DNA of 43,000 nt. Source: Azolla pinnata. Taxonomy: Eukaryota > Streptophyta > Polypodiopsida > Salviniales > Salviniaceae. Of this stretch, positions 12,891 to 20,892 are shown one piece after another (position 1 is the stretch's first letter; the number at the start of each line of letters is the position of its first letter). The position numbers and the translations under genes are program-made. Where the stretch lies: positions 7,034 through 50,033 of the forward strand of contig JBBBWG010027313.1 of the NCBI GenBank assembly GCA_037176905.1. Direction: 5' to 3'. Under the pieces are notes generated by a model. It did no database searches. It was not told where the DNA came from and saw only the letters and a program-made list of their open reading frames with translations.

Positions 12891-13776
12891 CCTGGCTTGT
12901 CATACTCGTATGACAAGAGCCATCACGGCAAATTTGCACCATCTCATTGTTCTTCATCTCTTAAGAGCCTTCTGATTTCTAAGATGGTGTCATTCGAGAG
13001 TGGATAGATCTCACTATTTCTTTCCTTTTTTCTTTTGTATGGCAGATCGATCTTGCCTTTCGATTTTTCTATTTCTTCGGACCGTGTAATTCGACGCGGA
13101 CAACAGATCTCGCTCTTCCACGGCAAATCTGCACCATCTCGTCGCTCACGATCGCGGATAAATTTCTGCACGAAACACGCGCATAGCGTTGTTATCGAGA
13201 CATGAAATGAAAAGAAATTCTAGCAAATATGCTCGGGGTTTCGTACCCCTCGAAAAACAAGGATGAGAAAAAAAATAGCCACATCTCTTTGAAGTTACCA
13301 CCAAGATGCTTTTCTTTTGTTGGATTTAGAAGCTTAATCCAAGCCTCTCTTGTGCAACAAAACAATGCAAGTGGGCTCAGGTTTCAGGGTTTAGGGTTTA
13401 GGGCTTAGGGTTTTTTTTACTCACAAATCATGTTTTCCGGAGGTAGCTAGCTATTCTGAGCTGCATAAAACATGCTCGAATCATCGGTTATGATGCCAAT
13501 GGGCTCGATTTACGTCGCCAAATCTTGGAGTTGGACTTCGCCCATCGGTTAATCTTTTCTTTCACATTTCAATGGAATATATATCATCGAAATCGAAGTT
13601 GCTCATATCCCTATATGTCAATGGTCAGTCAAATACCGGTAAAATGGGCCGCACGGGCTGTGATGAAGAGCTCGTGCCGAGAAAGAGGACCCTAAAAAAC
13701 ATTTATTCGACGATCGTCGAGCCGTTAGTTTGATTTAGAGCGTGCAAACTCATTAAAGAATTGATGCACATTGATG
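12891..13776. other. Spacer between telomeric tracts
   Basis: No gene is recognisable. The spacer holds a diverged direct repeat (CACGGCAAATTTGCACCATC near 12924, and CACGGCAAATCTGCACC near 13118) and a 30-bp telomere-like island at 13381-13412. Confidence 0.5.
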
Positions 13777-14403
13777 GTTTCAAAGGTTTAAGGTTTAGGG
13801 TTTAGGGCTTGAAGTTTAGGGCTTGCGGTTTAAGGTTTAGAGTTCTAAGGTTTAAGGTTTAGGGGTTTAGGATCTTAGGTTTAAGGTTTAGGGTTTAGTT
13901 TTAGGGTTTAGACTTTAAGGTTTAAGGTTTTAGAGTCTAGGGTTTAGGGTTTAGGGATTAGGTTCTACGGTTTAAGGTTTAGGCTATAGGGTTTAAGGTT
14001 TAAGGTTTTAGAGTCTAGGGTTTAGGCTTTAGGGTTCAGGGTTTAAAGTTTAAGGTTTAAGGTTTTAAAGTGTCTAGGGTTTAAGGTTTAGGGTTCAGGG
14101 TTTAAAGTTTAGGGTTTAAGGTTTTAATGTGTCTAGGGTTTAAGGTTTTAGAGTCTAGGGTTTAGGCTTTAGGGTTCAGGGTTTAAAGTTTAAGGTTTAA
14201 GGTTTTAAAGTGTCTAGGGTTTAAGGTTTAGGGTTCAGGGTTTAAAGTTTAGGGTTTAAGGTTTTAAAGTGTCTAGGGTTTAAGGTTTAGGGTTCAGGGT
14301 TTAAAGTTTAGGGTTTAAAGTTTAAGGTTTAAGGTTTAAGGTTTAGGGTTCAGGGTTTAAGGTTTAGGGTTCAGGGTCTAAGGTTTAAGGTTAAGGGTTT
14401 ATG
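13777..14403 (+). repeat. Interstitial telomeric tract with 140-bp higher-order repeat
   Basis: These are degenerate TTTAGGG/TTTAAGG units. Inside, 14001-14140 and 14141-14280 are two consecutive 140-bp blocks that I could tell apart at one base only. Each block ends with a ~60-bp subunit containing GTGTCTAGGGTTTAAGG, which recurs once more after the second block. Confidence 0.88.
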
Positions 14404-14444
14404 GCTGGTTTGGTTAAATTACAGGTTACATGAAATCGATCACG

Positions 14445-14541
14445 GCGTGATTCAGCAGAAACCCTAAACCCTAAACCCTTAAACCATCCACAAATCGGAT
14501 CACTGGGTGTGATTCAGCAGAAAACCCTAAACCCTAAAACC
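14445..14541 (-). repeat. Two short inverted telomere-like tracts (CCCTAAA)
   Basis: Two units each read GTGATTCAGCAGAAA or AAAA followed by 2-3 CCCTAAA heptamers (14461-14479 and 14524-14540). The G-rich strand is therefore on the bottom, opposite to the tracts on the left. Confidence 0.75.
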
Positions 14542-15380
14542 GGCCACAGATCGATCGCGATCTTATTCGGGGATCGGCCAACAAACTCGGTAGAATATCA
14601 TCCCCTCGTGTTACATGCAGATAGATCCCCTCCCCAGGTGCAAAATCGAGCGTGATTCTGTACACGATCGATCCGATCTGCTTTCCGTATCGTCCTCTGG
14701 AGCAGCCCATGTCGCAAAAGCCAGACACGGGGCGCACAGTATGCGTCCACAGTAGGCGAAAGGCGAGAGATACAGAGACACGGGAGGAGAAAGATGGGAA
14801 TCCACCGGTGTCTGTATTTTTTTGTTTTCTGTTTTTTGTTTTCTTTTTTAAACCTTTATATGGCCTCTGTCGCGATCGATCGAGGGCGTTTCTTCCGTCT
14901 CCGTCTCCTCATGTGCCTCTGGTAAACTACTCGCGATCGAGTCAGTGCGCTGTAAGATCGATCTGATCGTTTACAGGCGTTTCCGGGGCGCCGAGAAGCC
15001 GTGTACAAAAAGTCTGGCAAAATCTGGAACAGGGTGGTCGGTTCGATTCCGCAGAGAGCTCTCTCTTTTCTTCTTTCGACCGGCTTTATTGCTGCTTACA
15101 CAGAACTCTTTCGCCTTTAATTTCTTTTCTTTCCTTTCTTTTTTTTTCCCCCCCTGTGCCGCAAGGGCACCAAGCAAGATTTGAACCCATGACCTTCTTT
15201 TTCTTTTTCTCTTTCTCTTTCTCTGTTCTTTTTTTTTCCAAAGCAGCAGGCTTTGATGTAAGACCGCTGCTTGCTTGCAGGTTCTGGCTCGTTTCGGCTA
15301 CTGCTGCAACAGCTCTGCCTATCAATGCCACAAATCATTCGAGCCCTTCTGGCTTTTCCCTCGTTTTCTTGCTCTCACAA
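14542..15380. other. Intergenic, T- and TTTC-rich, no gene seen
   Basis: This holds GC-rich DNA with many GATCGATC steps, then pyrimidine runs (14816-14850, 15117-15150, 15196-15240). A perfect tRNA B-box-like GGTTCGATTCC lies at 15039-15049 and a weaker one on the minus strand near 15180-15195. Neither sits in a foldable tRNA. Confidence 0.45.
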
Positions 15381-15594
15381 ATCGAGCGGATACAGAAACA
15401 TTATTGTACGCTTTGTCTCACAGCTCCTGTCGGCTTAAGCAGATGTAAAATATATATATATCTCTCTCTTTCTCCTCTCTCTCATAGATGAGTGGATACA
15501 CAAACATTATCGTACGCTTTGTCTCATGGGTTGTATTGGCCTAAACAGACGACGGTAATATATCTTTCTTTCTTTCTTTCTTTTTTGCTCTCTT

Positions 15595-15627
<33 letters not shown>

Positions 15628-15878
15628 GATGAGTGGATATACAAACATTATTGTACACTTTGTCTCGTAAGTCATATTGGCCTAAACAGAAGTTCTTTCC
15701 TTCTTTTCTCTATCTCTATCTCTATCTCTGTCTCTATCTCTGTCTCTGTCTCTCTCTCTCTCTCTCTTTCATAGATTATTGTACACTTTGTCTCGTGGGT
15801 CATATTGGCCGAAGCAGACGTTTTAGTGCCTCGATTGCACCAGAACTAACTCTGTTTTAGTGCCTCGATTGCACCAGT
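15381..15878 (+). repeat. Four diverged ~65-bp units separated by CT/TTTC microsatellites
   Basis: Units start near 15381, 15488, 15629 and 15772. They share GTGGATACACAAACATTAT, GTACGCTTTGTCTC and ATTGGCCTAAACAGA. Between them lie TATC, TTTC and TC runs (15449-15483, 15557-15626, 15706-15769). The last unit runs into a 34-bp tandem duplication of GTTTTAGTGCCTCGATTGCA (15820 and 15854). Confidence 0.8.
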
Positions 15879-16258
15879 GCGAGCGGTGGGCTTCTGCTAC
15901 AGAAAGAGAGCCCTCACCCCCTGCCCCAGACTCGTCACACCTCTCGAACAAGCCAATCCCGATGCCTCCCTCTGTCGTCGTTGTTACATGTCCATAACCA
16001 TATACACAATCCCCAGAAGAAGAAAGAGAGTGCAGAAGAAGAGCTGATGAGCAAAGAAAACACCCCTCCTCCTCCTCCTCCTCCTCCTCCTCTTCTGCTT
16101 CTTCTTCTTCTTCTTCTTCATCCCTGATGCCGCTCTTATCGTCGACGGAGCTAGAGTCCCTGATTCGTTCAGAAGCCGAGGAAGCAGAAGCCAAAGGAAG
16201 CAGAAGAAGCAGCTGAAGAAAGAAGAAAGAAGAAGAAGGTAGAGGAAGAAGATTCATC
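15879..16258 (+). promoter_or_regulatory. Upstream region/leader of the RLP29-like gene
   Basis: This is the 5' flank of the ATG at 16259. It contains a CTC run (16066-16093), a CTT run (16096-16119) and a GAAGAA-rich segment just before the start codon. GA- and CT-rich leaders are common in plants. No TATA box is evident, and no transcription start can be set from sequence. Confidence 0.4.
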
Positions 16259-18943
16259 ATGTATAGGCTCCTTCTGCTGGCAACTGGCATGCTAGCAGCC
16301 CAAGTGTGCTCTTCCATGGGCAATGTACACTTGGTACCGACTAGCTCAGGCATCATCGCCAACATTGGCGATGGGGTCGAGGCTCTGTCGTCCCTGCGCA
16401 AGCCGACATCGATGATGATGACGACGGTGACAATGACAATGACAATGATGGTGACGGCGATGGCGCAGAATGCCCGTACCAGCTCGAGCACCATCCGCAT
16501 CGGCGCGGACCCAGACACTTCTGGCATGGGCCCAGATGATGAGGACGATGGCGGTGGCGATGCGATGATGGGCACGGGCACAATTGGCATTGCCGATCGG
16601 AGCACTGATGATGGCGGCGCCGATTCCGGCCTCGAATCTGGCATCGTCGATCGGCGCAGAGGAAGCAGCGGCGGTACTGGAATCGAATCCGGCATCGTCG
16701 ATCGACGCGGGGCAAGCAGGAGCAGTACCGGAGCCGAATCTGGAATCGTCGGCACCAGGACAAAGACCAGGACGAGTACGACTACTAGTACTCCTAGTAC
16801 TACTACTGCTACTACTAGCACCAGAAGGACTACTGCTACTGCAACTCCTGCTACTTCAACTGTCACTGCTACTACTAGCACCAGAAGGACTACTGCTACT
16901 GCTACTGCTACTCCTGCTACTTCAACTGTCACTGCAACTGCTACTCCTGCTTCTGCTACTGCTACTCCTGCTACTTCAACTGTCACTGCAACTGCTACTC
17001 CTGCTACTTCAACTGTCACTGCAACTGCTCCTCCTGCTACTTCAACTGTCACTGCAACTGCTACTCCTGCTACTTCAACTGTCACTGCAACTGCTACTCC
17101 TGCTACTTCAACTGCTACTTCAACTGTTTCGGCAACCGCGGCCACTGCTGCTACGAAAAGGATCAGTACCGATGGCAGCCGCAGAAGAAGGATCGCGGCG
17201 GAGAAGAGCGAGGACGCGGGGCCCGCGGCGATGAGCGCGGGGGAGCAGGACGCGCTGTTCGACGTGATGGACGCGATGACGGGCGGGCGGTGGCGCGAGG
17301 CGCACCCGCGGCCGTGCGCGGACGACGTGTGGCCGGGCCTCGGGTGCGAAACGGACGCGGAGCCCGACCCGGAGACGGGGGGCGCGGTCGTGCACGTGAC
17401 GCGGCTCGACTTCGGGTACGGGCCGAACCCGGCGTGCGGGCGCAACGCGAGCCTGCCGGCCTCGGTCACGAAGCTGGCTTGGCTCGAGGGCCTCTTCATC
17501 TTCGGCTGCTTCGGCGGGGCCGGTGCCCGCGGAGCTTCGGGCCCGAACCGAAGCTCCGAATCCCGATCCCGATCCCGATCCGGATCCCGATCCGAATCCG
17601 AAGCAGATGCAGATGCAGAATCTGCAGATGCAGATGCAGAATCTGCAGATGCAGAATCTGCAGATGCAGATGCAGAATCTGCAGATGCAGATGCAGAATC
17701 TGCAGATGCCGATGCCGATGTAGGCGTGCTACTTGGCTACCTCGCGGGCCTCGGGCGCAGCCTGCGCCGCGTGAGCCTGCGCTCCAACCCTGGGCTCTCC
17801 GGCCGCCTCCCCGACGCCGCCCAGGTGTGGAACCGGCTCGCGCTCCTCGAGACCCTCGGCCTCTCGCAGAACCGCCTGTCTGGCCCCGTCCCCGAATCGC
17901 TCGCGCGCCTCGCGCGCCTCCAGCGCCTCGATCTCAGCGGGAACGATCTCTCCGGCGATCTCCCCCAGGCGATCGGCGCGATGCCGAGCTTGGTCATCGT
18001 CGACTTGAGCGGGAACCGCGGCTTGTCGGGCGCGATCCCCGCGAGCTGGGGCCCCAACCTGACCAAGCTCCAGAAGCTCGACCTCAGCGGGGGCTCGATC
18101 TCGGGGCGGATCCCGGAGGAACTGGGCTCGATGCGGAGCCTCGAGTTCTTCGCCGCCGCGGGCAACCGGATCGAGGGCCCGATCCCGGCGTCGATCGGCC
18201 GCCTCCCGCGGCTCCAGTACCTCCTCCTCGACGGAAACCCGATCGATTCGCAATTGCCCGAAGATCTCTTCTCCTCATCACAATCATCATCACAATCATC
18301 ATCATCTTCTTCTTCTCCTCCTCCATCACAATCCTCAACTTCTTCTCCATCACAATCCTCACCATTGATGGCCTTGAGCTTGCGCGATTCGGGCCTCTTC
18401 GGACCCATCCCCCCACACCTCGCCTCCTCGCTCCCCGAGCTCTCGGTCCTCGACCTCTCCCGCAATCGGCTCTCGGGCCCCATCCCCTCCTCCCTCTCCC
18501 ACCTCCCCCATCTCTACCGCCTCGACCTCTCCCACAACCTCCTCTCCGGCCCCGTCCCCTTCCCCGCCTCCTTCCTCCGCAAGCTCGGCTCCAACCTCGT
18601 CCTCGCCAACAACTCGCGCCTTTGCGCCCCCGCGACCCTTCTTGATGATGATCATGATCATCATCACCATCATCTTGATCATGATCCTGCTGCTTATGAT
18701 GCTGATGATGATAGCTTCCACAGATTAGGGTTAGGGTTGTGCCCTGCTGACCCCTCCTCCTCCTCCTCCTCCTCTACTTCCAGCCATTCCTCGGCCACTC
18801 GATCGCCTCGCGGTGCTGTTGTTTCCTCCATCCTCACCCTCATCCTCATCACCACCGCCATTCTGTTTCCCATTTCTTCTCCTGGAATCTATCTATGCAC
18901 CCCTGTGAGCTGCTCATCCATTCATTTTGCCCCATTTCAGTGA
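16259..18943 (+). CDS. RLP29: Secreted/GPI-type LRR protein of the RLP29 (PII-2) family, 894 aa, with low-complexity insertions
   Basis: A single uninterrupted frame. Residues 1-20 form a signal peptide (MYRLLLLATGMLAAQVCSS). Residues 50-300 are low complexity: Met/Thr-rich, then three SGIVDRR-type units (~127-165), then a Thr/Ala/Pro-rich stalk of about seven PATSTVTATAT 11-mers. Residues ~325-420 are the LRR N-terminal cap (ALFDVMDAMTGGRWREAHP, VWPGLGC, TRLDFGYGPNPAC, LFIFGCF). An acidic ADAESADADAE insert (~449-487) separates the cap from about eleven LRRs (~500-770; LDLSGNDLSGDLP). The LRRs are interrupted by a Ser-rich insert (671-701). PVPFPASFLRKLGSNLVLAN and LC form the C-cap, followed by a DH-rich stretch and a hydrophobic tail (~853-878) that could direct a GPI anchor. 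Arabidopsis RLP29, as I recall it, has the same cap, order and tail at roughly half the length. Codon use is very GC-rich in the LRR part. The ligand is unknown. Confidence 0.72.
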   Translation: MYRLLLLATGMLAAQVCSSMGNVHLVPTSSGIIANIGDGVEALSSLRKPTSMMMTTVTMTMTMMVTAMAQNARTSSSTIRIGADPDTSGMGPDDEDDGGGDAMMGTGTIGIADRSTDDGGADSGLESGIVDRRRGSSGGTGIESGIVDRRGASRSSTGAESGIVGTRTKTRTSTTTSTPSTTTATTSTRRTTATATPATSTVTATTSTRRTTATATATPATSTVTATATPASATATPATSTVTATATPATSTVTATAPPATSTVTATATPATSTVTATATPATSTATSTVSATAATAATKRISTDGSRRRRIAAEKSEDAGPAAMSAGEQDALFDVMDAMTGGRWREAHPRPCADDVWPGLGCETDAEPDPETGGAVVHVTRLDFGYGPNPACGRNASLPASVTKLAWLEGLFIFGCFGGAGARGASGPNRSSESRSRSRSGSRSESEADADAESADADAESADAESADADAESADADAESADADADVGVLLGYLAGLGRSLRRVSLRSNPGLSGRLPDAAQVWNRLALLETLGLSQNRLSGPVPESLARLARLQRLDLSGNDLSGDLPQAIGAMPSLVIVDLSGNRGLSGAIPASWGPNLTKLQKLDLSGGSISGRIPEELGSMRSLEFFAAAGNRIEGPIPASIGRLPRLQYLLLDGNPIDSQLPEDLFSSSQSSSQSSSSSSSPPPSQSSTSSPSQSSPLMALSLRDSGLFGPIPPHLASSLPELSVLDLSRNRLSGPIPSSLSHLPHLYRLDLSHNLLSGPVPFPASFLRKLGSNLVLANNSRLCAPATLLDDDHDHHHHHLDHDPAAYDADDDSFHRLGLGLCPADPSSSSSSSTSSHSSATRSPRGAVVSSILTLILITTAILFPISSPGIYLCTPVSCSSIHFAPFQ
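16780..17130 (+). repeat. 33-bp coding minisatellite (PATSTVTATAT units)
   Basis: The 33-bp unit begins CCTGCTACTTCAACTGTCAC and is repeated about seven times, with ACTAGCACCAGAAGGACTAC as an alternate spacer used twice. Every change keeps the frame of the LRR gene. It supplies the Thr/Ala/Pro stalk. Confidence 0.9.
17566..17720 (+). repeat. In-frame GATCCC and GCAGAT/GAATCT coding repeat
   Basis: GATCCC hexamers (SR dipeptides) pass into GCAGAT and GCAGAATCT units (AD and AES). The tract separates the N-terminal cap from the first LRR and is a multiple of three throughout. Other frames are also open here, so the alternative products are artefacts. Confidence 0.85.
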
Positions 18944-20892
18944 TGGAGGCTACATACCTTGCCCCATTTCTGTTGACTGCTACTAACCAACCATATTTCT
19001 TATTAGCTCAAGAGCCTTTCGCTCGAGCTGAATTCGGGTCAAGCTATACGCCAGATCTCTAGCCCCATCACCCTACATACAGATCAAGGTTGTTGGCCAA
19101 CAAAGTGGACAGGTAGCTAACAAGAAGAAGAAGGAAAGAAAGAAAGAAAGAAAGAAAGAAAGGTGGCGGTATGGAGTCTGGCTAATCTCAGGATGTACAT
19201 ATTGATGTGTATGTTGGTTTCTTAATGCAATGACTTTGCTCCCATGAGTTTGAGTTCATTTCTTCCATGATACTCTCGTCACAAGAAGAAGAAGAGGAAG
19301 AAGAAGAAGAAGCTGAGGATTGAGCGTAAACTGTGTAAACAGCCATTGCCATCAATGCAGATTGCGCAATCGCGTTTCCTCATCAAACCACTCGTTTTCA
19401 GAGAAGGATCGTGTCGTTTCAATGGTGGTTGGTTCAAGTCGAACCATTCATTTCAGAGAAGGATTGTGTCGTTTCAACGGTTGTCGGTTCCAACTCTCAG
19501 TTGTGTCCCCTAATGCATAGCCATGTTTGGGGGCCTTAAGATGGTGTTATGATTCCAGTAAGCTATATCCTCATCGTTCTGCCCGAAAGCAACTTGTAGC
19601 AAGAACATCTGATGTCTTTTGGAGTGCAGTCACCATCATGAAAGGCTCATCGACTGATCTCCAATGCACTGGCATTCAAGTGCTTCATTCAAGGGGGATA
19701 TAGAAGTCTCCTTGCATGATCTCCAAAAAACTGACTTTCTTTCTGTTTGAACACTGTTTGCCGATTCCTTCGGCATACAGCCGTTTGCCCTTGAAATCAT
19801 AAAGCATACATAATTCAAGACTTGCTTATCCGTAGAAAAAAAAATGCAACAGTTTTCAACTTTTTTACGACTGGAGTTGTTTACAGATATCAGGCGCAAA
19901 CTCAAAACTAGACCGCTGAGCTGATCATTGAGACTAGATCTTACAACCTCCAGTTATGCGCTCGCACTTATATATATCTTCCAAGTTGTGGCAGAAGCAT
20001 CGCAACGGTAGATTTAGTTTGGAAGGGATCTATCATGATGATATTTCATCCTTGAATATCAGTTTCAATCTACAAGTTACAGTGTTCGGGTAGTGGCATC
20101 TAGCCAACTTACAGATTCCGATTCGCCAGCTCGAACACATGATTGCTTTGGCATGAGCTTTGTGTAATATGTAAAGGTAAAATGTCAACATATCTCATAC
20201 CCAATTGGCTCTAGTTTCATTTATCCATTCTTGTCTCCGTTCCTGTAGCCAATTTCATGCCACTATTTCTGTTTCAGATCAAAACATTTCTCATTCCATT
20301 TGCCCTCGACTTCGGTTGAAGTTACGGACTCTTGATTGTCTATTACCATGACAATAAACAGCCCATTGAGTCCATCTTCTCATGAGTAAGCACTTCAACC
20401 TGTTCTATATAATTCACTTTAATTAATAGTGCTACCAGCCCATTCGAGTCCACCTTCTCAGGTGTAAGGACTTGCACATGTATATGTTACCGATCATTTC
20501 ATTAACTCCAACTTCCTGTCGATATGTGACTCGGTCCATGGATTCCAACTGCAATGACCTCATCAACTTCAACTTTTGGGTTCCTTGTCAGCATGTTGAT
20601 CAAACTGTTTAATTTGAGCCATGAACCAGTCCAAGTTGCAGTATATTACTCCATTGCATCCGATTCCAGGTCAACATGTTACCAACAGCTTGCCCTCATT
20701 CCATTGGCTATACTTTAGCATCCAAGTTGCAATATATTTCAGTCTCCTTTGGCCTGAACTATGATGCTATAAGCCCACTTGAAAAGTGAACTGTGTTACT
20801 TCATTCCAATATTATAAATAACCCCCCATTACTTCGATTTTATCTTACTCACTTCGCCAGCAACTGGTACGCCTATACAAGTAAAATGGACA
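18944..20892. other. Convergent intergenic region between the RLP29-like and APO genes
   Basis: No gene is seen. It holds an AAAG run (19133-19161), a GAAGAA run (19283-19312), a two-copy ~55-bp tandem unit (TTTCAGAGAAGGATTGTGTC at about 19395 and 19450) and a diverged ~76-bp pair containing CAGCCCATTGAGTCCATCTT (20360 and 20436). Both flanking genes end here, so it must contain two 3'UTRs. Confidence 0.5.

Noticed and set aside
15030-15060. B-box-like GGTTCGATTCC suggesting a tRNA or SINE
   Set aside because: The flanks do not form a T-arm, no A-box lies at the right distance and no cloverleaf can be drawn. The minus-strand partner near 15185 is weaker still.
15823-17499. 558-codon minus-strand open frame opposite the RLP29-like gene
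   Set aside because: It follows from the stop-free Thr/Ala minisatellite and GC-rich DNA; its product is Val/Ala and Ser/Glu repeats with no domain.
17290-18645. 451-codon plus-strand frame overlapping the LRR gene
   Set aside because: It is an out-of-frame shadow of GC-rich LRR codons: Arg/Pro-rich, with no domain and no good start.
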